Source: UBA1952 sp965246855 (lineage in GTDB: Bacteria; Bacteroidota; Bacteroidia; Chitinophagales; Chitinophagaceae). Taken from it: 64,000 nucleotides of DNA. A program made the translations under genes and the position numbers. This document shows, piece after piece, positions 15,904 to 23,885 of the stretch (the first letter of the stretch is position 1; the number at the start of each line of letters is the position of its first letter). The stretch covers positions 1-64,000 of the forward strand of contig CBDFFP010000008.1 in NCBI GenBank assembly GCA_965246855.1. Direction: 5' to 3'. A model generated the notes under the pieces. It saw nothing but the letters and a program-made list of their open reading frames with translations, made no database searches and was not told the DNA's origin.

Positions 15904-17358
15904 GTGAGAAAAAAGGCTTTTTCAGGTGTCTTCTTTGCATTGCTCTTTTGTCTGCCGGGCCTTTCTGCGCTTGCGCAGAGCGGGGAAACCTGGAGCCTGC
16001 AACGTTGCGTGCAATACGCGCTGGAACACAACATCAGCATTCAGCAAAACGTCCTCAATGAGCGGCTGTCGCAATTGCGCCTAAAGCAAAGCCGGCTTTC
16101 GCAGCTTCCCAACGCCAACCTGAACGGCACTTTCGGGCAGTCGTTTGGCCGCTCGGTGAACCCCACAACCAACCAGTTTGTGGACGGTAGCTATCGCTAC
16201 TTTTCCGGCTCCGGTTCGGCAGATGTGCTGCTTTTTGGCTGGTTTTCGCGGCGACGTCTGATAGAATCCAACCGCTTTAGCGCGCAGGCTGCCGTGCAAG
16301 ACCTTTCACAACTGCGTGATGATATTTCGCTCAACGTAGCCAATGGCTACTTGCGCGCCTTGCTGGCCAAACAGCAAATTGCAGTGCTGGAGCAGCAGAC
16401 AAAACTTTCTTCTGCCCAGCTTGTGCAGACGCAGAAATTCGTGAGCAGCGGACGGCTGCCGGAACTGAATGCGGCGCAGTTAGAGTCGCAGTTGGCCTCC
16501 GACAGTGCCGCCTATATTTCCGGGGTCGCCGACTACACGTCTGCCATTCTGGACTTGAAAGCCCTCTTGAATTTTTCTTTTGAAACGCCGCTGGAAATTG
16601 AAACGCCCAACCTTTCGCCCGAAGTTTTTGCTGCGCAGGTAAGCGTTTCGCCGGAAGAAGTGTATGCACTGGCAGCCCGCCGTTTCGGGACGCTCAAAAG
16701 TGCGGCGCTGAAAGTTTCTTCCGCTGTCGCTTCCGAGAAATCGGCATCGGCGGCGCGCTGGCCGCAGCTTAGCCTGACGGCGCAACTGGGCAACAACTGG
16801 GCGAGTAATTATCAGACGGTAACAGGTGTCAATCTCGGTGATTACACGCAGTCCGGTCAGTATTTCACACAAGGCAGCGATGGAAAGTACACGCCCATTT
16901 ACACGCTGGGCGCAACACCCGTTTTTGGCACCGTTCCATTCGTAACCCAGTTTGAAAACAACTTCCGGCAGATTATAGGTCTCAATCTTAACGTGCCCAT
17001 TTTCAACGCTTGGCAAAACCAGTTCAACTACAAACAGGCGCAGATTAACACGTTGAGCGCGCGCCTCAACAAAGACCAGGCGGAAATCACCCTGAAGCAA
17101 AACGTGTATAAAGCCTGTAACGACGCGAAGAACGCCTGGCAACGCTACCACTCCGCCGAACGCGCCGCCGATGCCGCTAACCGCGCGTTGAATTTTGCGC
17201 AGAAACGCTACGCCATCGGATTGACAAATACAGTGGAATATCTGGTAACGCAGAACGCCCAATTCCGCGCGGAATCCACGTTGCGCAACGCGCTGTTTGA
17301 ATACATCTTCCGCGCCAAAGTGCTGGATTATTACCAAGGCAAAGAGCTAAAACTGTAA
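15904..17358 (+). CDS. TolC-family outer-membrane efflux protein
   Basis: 484 aa from GTG 15904 with a signal peptide (MRKKAFSGVFFALLFCLPGLSALAQ). The mature start WSLQRCVQYALEHNISIQQN is the TolC/OEP hallmark, and two long coiled helical repeats follow (about 40-230 and 250-470). TolC trimers form the outer channel of RND, MFS or type I exporters, but no inner-membrane partner lies nearby. It is followed after 6 bases by the inositol phosphatase gene, so it leads a likely operon through thiL. Confidence 0.92.
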   Translation: MRKKAFSGVFFALLFCLPGLSALAQSGETWSLQRCVQYALEHNISIQQNVLNERLSQLRLKQSRLSQLPNANLNGTFGQSFGRSVNPTTNQFVDGSYRYFSGSGSADVLLFGWFSRRRLIESNRFSAQAAVQDLSQLRDDISLNVANGYLRALLAKQQIAVLEQQTKLSSAQLVQTQKFVSSGRLPELNAAQLESQLASDSAAYISGVADYTSAILDLKALLNFSFETPLEIETPNLSPEVFAAQVSVSPEEVYALAARRFGTLKSAALKVSSAVASEKSASAARWPQLSLTAQLGNNWASNYQTVTGVNLGDYTQSGQYFTQGSDGKYTPIYTLGATPVFGTVPFVTQFENNFRQIIGLNLNVPIFNAWQNQFNYKQAQINTLSARLNKDQAEITLKQNVYKACNDAKNAWQRYHSAERAADAANRALNFAQKRYAIGLTNTVEYLVTQNAQFRAESTLRNALFEYIFRAKVLDYYQGKELKL

Positions 17359-17364
17359 AATAAA

Positions 17365-18177
17365 ATGACCGACAGAACTGCGCTTCGGAAGAAGCTGAAA
17401 GACTGTGTGTATAAAGGCGGCGGGATGATTCTGGCGCGCTTCGGCGGGCCTTTCACCGTGAGCGAAAAAGAAGGCATCAACAATCCCGTTACCGAAGTGG
17501 ATCAGGCGGTGGAGCGCATGGTTACGGAGATGATTCTGGAAGAATTTCCGGGCCATTTTATTTTAGGAGAAGAATACCGGAACGAGCGCCCGAAAGAAGC
17601 GGAATACCTGTGGATTCTGGACCCGATTGACGGCACGGTGAACTTCGCGCACAACATTCCCTTGTGCTGCATCAGCCTTGCGCTGCTCCATAACGACGAA
17701 CTGATTTTGGGCGCGGTGTATAACCCGATGATGGACGAGTTTTTCTTTGCGGAAAAAGGTGCGGGCGCTTTTCTCAACGGGCAGCCGATTGGCGTTTCTG
17801 CTCAAAATAATTTCGCAAAATCCTGCCTCGTTACCGGCTTTCCCTACACATGGGACGGCGATGGGCCACATCCGGTGGACGTGTTTGGCCACTTCGTGAA
17901 ACAAGGACTTCCTATCCGCCGCCTCGGCTCTGCCGCGCTGGATTTGTGCTGGGTGGCGTGTGGTCGTTTTGACGGTTTTTGGGAGTATAATCTCCAACCG
18001 TGGGATATCGCCGCTGGTTATCTTTTGGTAGCCGAAGCAGGCGGAAAAGTAACCGATTTTTCCGGCGCTCCGGCCTCGGCTTTTGACAAGCGGACGCTGG
18101 CCACCAACGGCCATATTCACGCCGAAATGCAGGCGCAGATTATCCACATTTTTGACACTTTTTCCACAAAAAAATAA
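17365..18177 (+). CDS. Inositol monophosphatase family protein
   Basis: Mg-dependent, Li-sensitive sugar phosphatase fold, 270 aa. Metal ligands are seen in GEE (68-70) and DPIDGT (86-91), and the C-terminal motif WDIAAGYLLVAEAGG is complete. It dephosphorylates inositol-1-phosphate or related phosphates such as 3'-phosphoadenosine-5'-phosphate or histidinol phosphate; the exact substrate is open. It is six bases downstream of the TolC gene and its stop overlaps the thiL start (TAATG). Confidence 0.92.
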   Translation: MTDRTALRKKLKDCVYKGGGMILARFGGPFTVSEKEGINNPVTEVDQAVERMVTEMILEEFPGHFILGEEYRNERPKEAEYLWILDPIDGTVNFAHNIPLCCISLALLHNDELILGAVYNPMMDEFFFAEKGAGAFLNGQPIGVSAQNNFAKSCLVTGFPYTWDGDGPHPVDVFGHFVKQGLPIRRLGSAALDLCWVACGRFDGFWEYNLQPWDIAAGYLLVAEAGGKVTDFSGAPASAFDKRTLATNGHIHAEMQAQIIHIFDTFSTKK

Positions 18178-19220
18178 TGACTGACAATACGCGGACGGAG
18201 CTTTCGTCTATGGGCGAATTCCCCCTGATAGAACATTTGACGCAGGACTTTGAAACAAAGAATATTTCCACCCTTACCGGCATCGGCGACGACGCGGCGG
18301 TGCTGGACCATTTTGGCCGCCAAACTGTGCTGACAACCGACTTGCTGATTGAAGGTGTCCACTTTGATTTGAGCTATTGTCCACTGAAACATCTGGGCTA
18401 CAAAGCCGTGGCAGTGAACCTTTCTGACGTGTATGCGATGATGGCCACACCGACGCAAATCACGGTTTCTATTGCCGTTTCCAATCGTTTTCCGGTGGAA
18501 GCACTTGAAGAATTGTACGCCGGAATTGCAGCAGCCTGCGAGCGTTACAATGTGGACTTGGTCGGTGGCGATACGTCTTCTTCCACCAAAGGTTTACTGC
18601 TTTCCGTAACGGCCATTGGCGAGCTTGCGCCCGGCACAGCGGCCCTGCGTAGTGGCGCGCGAGAAGGCGACCTGATTTGCCTCAGCGGCGACGTAGGCGG
18701 TGCGTATCTGGGCTTGCAGTTGTTAGAAAGGGAGAAGCGCATTTTTATGGAAAACCCGCAGGTGCAGCCCAATCTGGAAGGCCGGGTATATGTGGTTGGC
18801 CGGCAGCTAAAACCAGAGCCGCGCGCCGACATTGTGGCGTGGTTGCAGGAGCACCACATTACCCCAACGGCCATGATTGACGTGAGCGACGGCGTGTCTT
18901 CGGAGCTGATGCACCTGTGCAACAAAAGCGAGGCCGGCTGCGTGATTTACGAAGACAAATTGCCCATTCACGATGACAGCCGCGAGGCCGCTTTTGAGTT
19001 CAATTTAGACCCGACACTTTGTGCGCTGAACGGCGGTGAAGACTACGAACTGCTGTTCACCATTCCGCAAACGGCCTACGAAAAAGTAGCAGCCAACGGC
19101 AACATTTCCATCATCGGCTACATGACGAAACCCGAAGAAGGCCGGAAAATCCACACCAAAGGCAAGACCGTTCACGACCTTCTGGCACAGGGCTGGAAGG
19201 CGTTTGGCGAAGGGAAATAA
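18177..19220 (+). CDS. thiL: Thiamine-monophosphate kinase
   Basis: PurM/ThiL fold kinase that phosphorylates thiamine monophosphate to the active cofactor thiamine diphosphate with ATP. 347 aa. The Mg/ATP-binding start reads LTGIGDDAAVLD and VLTTDLLIEGVHFD. VGGDTSS, AMIDVSDGVSSEL and LNGGEDYELLFT are the family signatures. Its ATG overlaps the stop of the upstream phosphatase by one base. No thi genes or thiamine riboswitch were seen nearby. Confidence 0.94.
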   Translation: MTDNTRTELSSMGEFPLIEHLTQDFETKNISTLTGIGDDAAVLDHFGRQTVLTTDLLIEGVHFDLSYCPLKHLGYKAVAVNLSDVYAMMATPTQITVSIAVSNRFPVEALEELYAGIAAACERYNVDLVGGDTSSSTKGLLLSVTAIGELAPGTAALRSGAREGDLICLSGDVGGAYLGLQLLEREKRIFMENPQVQPNLEGRVYVVGRQLKPEPRADIVAWLQEHHITPTAMIDVSDGVSSELMHLCNKSEAGCVIYEDKLPIHDDSREAAFEFNLDPTLCALNGGEDYELLFTIPQTAYEKVAANGNISIIGYMTKPEEGRKIHTKGKTVHDLLAQGWKAFGEGK

Positions 19221-19282
19221 GCGCCGATGCGGAGAAGTGGGAAGTTTATTGTAGCTTGGTAGCCGATTTCTACTCCCTCTGC

Positions 19283-19816
19283 ATGAAGAATTTGAAACAG
19301 GGCCTGCTCGCTTTTGTGGCCCTTTTGGGCATCTCTTCCACACTGTTTATAGCCTCGTGTGAAAAAGATAGCTGCACCACGCTGAAGTGCCAGAATGGTG
19401 GCACCTGCGCAGATAATTTCTGCCGCTGCCCCACCGGCTACGAAGGCGCGGAATGCGAGATAAAAATCGCTCAGAAATTCATTGGCCGCTGGCCGGGTCT
19501 TGTGCGCTGCAATGCGGTGAACGATAAGGATTCCCTCGGCCCAACGTTCACGGATACGCTGACGATTTTTCTGGCGCAGAATCCCAATCGGCTGGGTTTG
19601 GTACGTTATCGGAACCCCGGAGACACTAGTTACGGAACGGCTTCCGGACAGCAAATTGTGTTCACTGACCAATTCACGGACAGCTTCCGCCGTCAGCAAT
19701 CGCTGGTGCTGAGCGAGCAAAGCATTGACTTCTTGATTGTTACAACCAGAGACACCACAGACCCATCTTCGCAAAGCAATTGCCGGTTTATTGGCTACAC
19801 GGTGAACAAGCGGTAA
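19283..19816 (+). CDS. Lipoprotein with an EGF-like domain
   Basis: 177 aa from ATG 19283 (MKNLKQGLLAFVALLGISST). The lipobox FIASC is followed by EKD, an acidic stretch of the kind that can direct Bacteroidota lipoproteins to the cell surface. Directly after it comes a compact EGF-like module: CTTLKCQNGGTC, CRC, then PTGYEGAECE. The remaining 120 residues are probably a beta-sandwich of unknown function. EGF-like folds are uncommon in bacteria but recur in Bacteroidota lipoproteins. Possibly the last gene of the TolC-suhB-thiL run, 62 bases after thiL. Confidence 0.78.
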   Translation: MKNLKQGLLAFVALLGISSTLFIASCEKDSCTTLKCQNGGTCADNFCRCPTGYEGAECEIKIAQKFIGRWPGLVRCNAVNDKDSLGPTFTDTLTIFLAQNPNRLGLVRYRNPGDTSYGTASGQQIVFTDQFTDSFRRQQSLVLSEQSIDFLIVTTRDTTDPSSQSNCRFIGYTVNKR

Positions 19817-19934
19817 TCTTCTGATTTTTCCTCTTAAAAATTCCGGCTTTTTCTTTCCAAAGAAGCGCCGGTTTTTTGTGCAGAAAACACCTCTGCGTCT
19901 CCACGCCTCTGCGAGAAACACATCCACCCGGCAT

Positions 19935-19942
19935 TAGCTTTG
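19935..19942 (+). promoter_or_regulatory. TAnnTTTG -7 element for gldA
   Basis: TAGCTTTG ends four bases before ATG 19947, implying a leaderless or nearly leaderless message. Confidence 0.55.
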
Positions 19943-19946
19943 CCCC

Positions 19947-20852
19947 ATGTCCATACAGGTTCAGGGTCTGACCAAGATTTTTGGCGAACAGAAGGCGGTT
20001 CAGAACATCAGCTTTGAGGTGAAGCCTGGTGAGGTCGTTGGTTTTCTGGGCCCAAACGGCGCGGGAAAATCCACCACCATGAAGATGATTACCGGCTACC
20101 TGCCGCCCACCGAAGGGCGCGCGTTGGTAAGTGGTTTTGACGCGCAAACTGCGCCGCAGGAAGTGCGCAAAAGGGTAGGCTATCTGCCTGAGGCCAACCC
20201 GCTTTATCTGGACATGTATGTGCGCGAATACCTGCAATTTTCCGGGGCCATTCACGGGCTTGGAAAAGGCGTTGCCAAGCGCAGCGAGGAGCTGATAGAA
20301 CGCACCGGACTGACGAAGGAAGCGCACAAAAAAATCGGGCAGCTTTCCAAAGGATACAAGCAGCGGGTGGGGCTGGCGCAGGCCCTGCTCCACGACCCGG
20401 AAGTCTTGATTCTGGACGAGCCGACTTCCGGCCTTGACCCGAACCAACTGGTCGAAATCCGCAACCTGATTACGCAAATCGGGAAGGAGAAAACGGTGTT
20501 GCTTTCCACCCACATCATGCAGGAAGTGCAGGCCCTTTGCAGCCGCGTGATTATCATCAGCAACGGCCAGATAGCCGCCGACAATGCTATCGGCGAATTA
20601 GGAACGGACAAGCGAAAACCGGCACTGCTGCTGCGGCTGGAAAAAGACTTTTCGCAGAAAGAAATCAAGGGCATTCGCGGTTTGCAAAAAGCCACTGCCG
20701 TTTCGCCGAAAGTGTGGCGTTTGGAAGCGGACGATTTGGAAGTACTGCGCCGCAATACAATGCAGTGGGCGCTGGATAACAACATCAGTATCGAAGCACT
20801 TCAGGCAGATACACAAAGCCTGGAAGAAGTGTTCAGAAGTTTGACGAAGTGA
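19947..20852 (+). CDS. gldA: ABC transporter ATP-binding protein, GldA type
   Basis: 301 aa ATPase of an ABC-2 export system. Walker A GPNGAGKS is at 35-42, the signature LSKGYKQRVGLAQAL near 133, Walker B LILDEPTSGLD near 153, and the switch histidine in LSTHIMQEV. Closest in kind to GldA, which with GldF and GldG forms the gliding-motility ABC transporter of Bacteroidota. The partners gldF and gldG are not next to it, so a general ABC-2 role is possible. The C-terminal 80 residues are a typical GldA-like regulatory tail. Confidence 0.85.
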   Translation: MSIQVQGLTKIFGEQKAVQNISFEVKPGEVVGFLGPNGAGKSTTMKMITGYLPPTEGRALVSGFDAQTAPQEVRKRVGYLPEANPLYLDMYVREYLQFSGAIHGLGKGVAKRSEELIERTGLTKEAHKKIGQLSKGYKQRVGLAQALLHDPEVLILDEPTSGLDPNQLVEIRNLITQIGKEKTVLLSTHIMQEVQALCSRVIIISNGQIAADNAIGELGTDKRKPALLLRLEKDFSQKEIKGIRGLQKATAVSPKVWRLEADDLEVLRRNTMQWALDNNISIEALQADTQSLEEVFRSLTK

Positions 20853-20859
20853 GGCGTAG

Positions 20860-20881
20860 GAACGCGCCAGGAGGCGCGTTC
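20860..20881. repeat. 9-bp hairpin after gldA
   Basis: GAACGCGCC at 20860-20868 pairs with 20873-20881. Same palindrome style as 12581-12612. Confidence 0.5.
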
Positions 20882-20891
20882 TCGTTCAGCG

Positions 20892-21008
20892 GGTTCCTCT
20901 CGTCCAACAATCTTTATCATCGGAAAAGAACCTGTAGGGAATGTATTTCCGGGAATCCAGGTTATACAGATCCCCGAAGAGGATGACAAAGGATTACCGG
21001 CAAAACAA
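20892..21008 (+). pseudogene. Possible coding remnant
   Basis: An open stretch without a start codon reads PTIFIIGKEPVGNVFPGIQV then IQIPEEDDKGLPAKQ. It looks protein-like rather than random, but is short, unrecognised and flanked by two hairpins. It may be the tail of a lost gene. Weak support. Confidence 0.2.
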
Positions 21009-21009
21009 A

Positions 21010-21037
21010 GAACGCCCCGCCAATCGGCGGGGCGTTC
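21010..21037. terminator. 12-bp hairpin between convergent genes
   Basis: GAACGCCCCGCC at 21010-21021 pairs perfectly with 21026-21037 around a 4-nt loop, followed by CTACAAAATC and then seven T. It sits at the ends of gldA and the PhoH gene. Confidence 0.65.
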
Positions 21038-21063
21038 CTACAAAATCTTTTTTTGTCTTTTGT

Positions 21064-22140
21064 CTATAAACTTTTGTCTTCTTTCTCTTCCGGCTTCGGC
21101 GTCTCTTCTACCGGCGGCTGATTCATCGCGCCGGACTTGCGCAGCTCGCGGTATTCGCGCTCCTCGGCGCGGCTACTTACCTCGTCCCGCATCTGCTCTT
21201 TGTCGTAAGCACGGATAATGTGCTTCACGAGGCGGTGGCGCACCACGTCGCTCTCATCCAGTTCAATGTGGGCGATGCCGTCGATGTGGCGCAGTATGCG
21301 CACTGCCTTCGCGAGACCTGACCGTTGGTTTTTAGGCAGGTCAATCTGCGTTACATCGCCGGTAATAATGGCTTTCGCACTCGGCCCGATGCGTGTCAGA
21401 AACATCTTGATTTGCAGGTCGGTGGTGTTCTGTGCTTCGTCCAGAATAATGAACGAATTGTCCAGCGTGCGGCCCCGCATGTAGGCCAACGGCGCAATCT
21501 CAATGATGCGGTTGGTCATGTAATAATTCAGCTTGTCCGATGGCAGCATGTCGTCCAGCGCGTCATAAAGAGGGCGTAAGTACGGGTCGATTTTCTCCTT
21601 TAAATCGCCGGGCAGAAAGCCGAGGTTTTCACCTGCTTCCACCGCCGGGCGCGTAAGGATAATCTTGCGGACGCTTTTGTTCTTGAGGGCACGCACCGCA
21701 AGGGCAACGGCGGTGTAGGTTTTGCCCGTTCCGGCAGGGCCAATGGCGAAGATGATGTCATTTTTATCCGCCGCTTCCGCCATGCTTTTTTGATTCTGTG
21801 TTTTGGCGCGAATCACTTTTCCATTCGGGCCAAAAACCAGCACGTCGCTTTGCAGCGCATCGGCTTGCAACGGCGATTCGCCTGCTTCCTCGTCGCCGAG
21901 AATCTGGGAGAAATAGTTTTCCGAAAGGTGACCGTTGCGCTCCAGGTATTTCACCACTTGGCCAATGCGCATCTGCGCCTGATCGACTTCGCCTGACTGG
22001 CCAGTGATTTTTACCTGCGTGCCGCGCGACAGGATTTTAAGGCGCGGGAACCGCTTCTTGAGAATGTCGAACTTGCTGTTGTTTACCCCGAAAAATTCAA
22101 TGGGGTTGATGTTTTCTAGGTTGATGATGGCTTCCGTCAA
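21064..22140 (-). CDS. PhoH-like ATPase
   Basis: P-loop ATPase of the PhoH/YbeZ type, thought to act in RNA processing and ribosome maturation. 358 aa if started at TTG 22140, which gives the conserved start TEAIINLENINPIEFFGVNN; an in-frame ATG at 22203 adds 21 unlikely residues. A KH-like N-terminal domain leads to the Walker A IFAIGPAGTGKTYTAVA, LTRPAVEAGENLGFLPGDL and Walker B FIILDEAQNTT. The usual partner ybeY is not adjacent. Confidence 0.9.
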   Translation of the reverse strand: MTEAIINLENINPIEFFGVNNSKFDILKKRFPRLKILSRGTQVKITGQSGEVDQAQMRIGQVVKYLERNGHLSENYFSQILGDEEAGESPLQADALQSDVLVFGPNGKVIRAKTQNQKSMAEAADKNDIIFAIGPAGTGKTYTAVALAVRALKNKSVRKIILTRPAVEAGENLGFLPGDLKEKIDPYLRPLYDALDDMLPSDKLNYYMTNRIIEIAPLAYMRGRTLDNSFIILDEAQNTTDLQIKMFLTRIGPSAKAIITGDVTQIDLPKNQRSGLAKAVRILRHIDGIAHIELDESDVVRHRLVKHIIRAYDKEQMRDEVSSRAEEREYRELRKSGAMNQPPVEETPKPEEKEDKSL

Positions 22141-22255
22141 AATTGTAGGATGCTTGAGATGGGGTTTAGAAGAAAATGCCGCCCGGGAAAGGCAGGGAAA
22201 CAATGCCTTTGCGCCGCGCGGCTAAATGTATAAACGAAGGGCCGCTCCTAAAGTT

Positions 22256-22263
22256 TATTTTTG
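22256..22263 (+). promoter_or_regulatory. TAnnTTTG -7 element before the SDR gene
   Basis: TATTTTTG, 67 bases before ATG 22331, within the short gap shared with divergent phoH. Confidence 0.45.
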
Positions 22264-22330
22264 CCGGAAGCCGGAAATAAAAAGTGTTTCCATGCAGAGA
22301 AAGCAGCTTTCTCCCGGTTCAAAAATCTCC

Positions 22331-23146
22331 ATGAATTACTGGTACCAAAAAGTAGTGGTCGTTACCGGCGGAAGCTCCGGCATTGGTCTTGCGCTGGCGC
22401 AAAGTCTTCTGCAGAAAGGCGCGAGCGTGGCCGTTTGTGGTCGCAGCCGCGAAAAACTGGTGACCGCGCTGGGCGAAAATTCCGGCGAATTGCTGCTGTT
22501 TTCTGCCGATGTTTCCGACGCGGCGCAGTGTGAGGCTTTCCTCCAAAAAACCGTGGAAAAATGGGGTGGGGTAGACGTGCTGATAAACAACGCGGGCATT
22601 TCCATGCGGGCACTTTTTGCCGATGTTTCTTTTGCTGTTTTGCGGGAGCTGATGGACATCAATTTCTGGGGGGCGGTCTATTGTTCGCGGTTTGCGCTGC
22701 CGCACATCGTGGCGCGCAAAGGCGTGGTGGCGGGTATTTCCTCCATTGCCGGTTATCGCGGACTCCCGGCGCGCGCGGGCTATAGTGCAAGCAAGGCGGC
22801 GCTTCAGGCTTTTCTGGAAACGCTGCGCACGGAATTGCTTTATACAGGCGCAACGGCACTGTGGATTAGTCCGGGATTTACGGCGTCCAACATCCGCAAC
22901 GTGGCGCGCGCGGCCAACGGAACGGCGCAGGGCGAAACGCCGCTGGACGAAGCGAAACTGATGAGCGCGGAAGAATGCGCAGTGCATATTCTATCCGCCA
23001 TTGAAAAGCGCAAGCGCAACACGGTGCTGACGTTTCAGGGGAAGCTGACGGTGTGGCTCAACAAGCTGTTTCCTTCTCTGACGGACAAGCTGGTGTATAA
23101 TCATTTTGCCAAAGAGCCGGATTCGCCACTGAAAAAACCAAAATGA
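22331..23146 (+). CDS. Short-chain dehydrogenase/reductase
   Basis: Classical SDR, 271 aa from ATG 22331. NAD(P)-binding TGGSSGIG is at 12-19, NNAG at 86-89, catalytic serine near 137-138, and YSASK with Y151 and K155. R38 and R40 in CGRSR suggest NADP(H) preference. The C-terminal 45 residues (LTVWLNKLFPSLTDKLVYNHF) form an amphipathic, membrane-seeking tail like that of DHRS7-type lipid or sphingoid ketoreductases. The substrate is inferred only loosely. Upstream in-frame codons from 22226 are left out because the Rossmann fold begins just after 22331. Confidence 0.9.
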   Translation: MNYWYQKVVVVTGGSSGIGLALAQSLLQKGASVAVCGRSREKLVTALGENSGELLLFSADVSDAAQCEAFLQKTVEKWGGVDVLINNAGISMRALFADVSFAVLRELMDINFWGAVYCSRFALPHIVARKGVVAGISSIAGYRGLPARAGYSASKAALQAFLETLRTELLYTGATALWISPGFTASNIRNVARAANGTAQGETPLDEAKLMSAEECAVHILSAIEKRKRNTVLTFQGKLTVWLNKLFPSLTDKLVYNHFAKEPDSPLKKPK

Positions 23147-23309
23147 GGCCTCCCAACGGGTTGGTCTAAACAACGTGTCTTTCGGGAAGGAAAATATCCG
23201 GCAGCCTGAAATCCTGTTTTGCTCCGCTCTTCCAAATACTTTTTCCAAGGGCTGGAAAAGGCACGTTTCATCCCTTTTGTCAACGCAGCTTGGAGAAAAC
23301 CTCGCATCT

Positions 23310-23591
23310 ATATGTGGGCCTTTTGCATAAGGTGGCGAGCCTTTTGCATCCCCATGACGAAGGCTGTCATGAGGTAGCGAGAGTCTGTCATCATGTAGCG
23401 AGCCTTTCACTACCCTTCGGCAGCCTCTCACTACCCTTCGGCAGTCTCTCACTACCCTTCGGCAGCCTCTCACTACCCTTCGGCAGCCTTTCACTACCCT
23501 TCGGCAGCCTTTCACTACCCTTCGGCAGCGGCTCACTACCCTTCGGCAGCGGCTCACTACCCTTCGGCAGCGGCTCACTACCCTTCGGCAA
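23310..23591. repeat. Array C: 21-nt tandem repeats
   Basis: Nine near-identical units occupy 23403-23591 (core CACTACCCTTCGGCAG). The first three bases vary in blocks: CCT or TCT in the first six and CGG in the last three. To the left the same 21-nt step continues in decaying form back to about 23310 (GCGAGCCTTTTGCATCC and similar). All frames stay open through the array, which creates false open frames. It fills part of the 739-bp gap between the SDR gene and the FG-GAP gene; 23147-23309 and 23592-23885 show nothing else I can name. Confidence 0.92.
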
Positions 23592-23885
23592 AGGCCTGAA
23601 AAAGCAGAGCGAAACAGCGAGAGAAGAGGCGCGCGCTGCGGAATTTTTTTGGAAGCTTCCTTAAGAACCTATGTGAAGAATGGGGCGACAAAGTTTTTTC
23701 GTTAAAGAAGAACCACACCTTTCACAACCTTTTATGTTGCGGATAGGCGCTAAAAATTTCGTGCATCCCAACCAAAAGCGCATTCCAAACGTCTCTTTGA
23801 AGGCTAATAAGGAAAACTTTGTCCTTTTCGGATAAAGGTTTTAATTTCAAAGCCTGAACTACTCCTTTTTTCCCAAAATATTTTC

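Noticed and set aside
17300..19290. Thiamine riboswitch before thiL
   Set aside because: thiL overlaps the preceding gene by one base, so there is no leader to hold one, and no THI-box-like sequence was seen before the operon.
23391..23591. Open frames made of MPKGSE, CRRVVK or similar heptads across array C and the other arrays
   Set aside because: A 21-nt repeat without a stop codon is automatically open in up to six frames. There is no start context, signal or domain, and unit variants do not respect codon positions.
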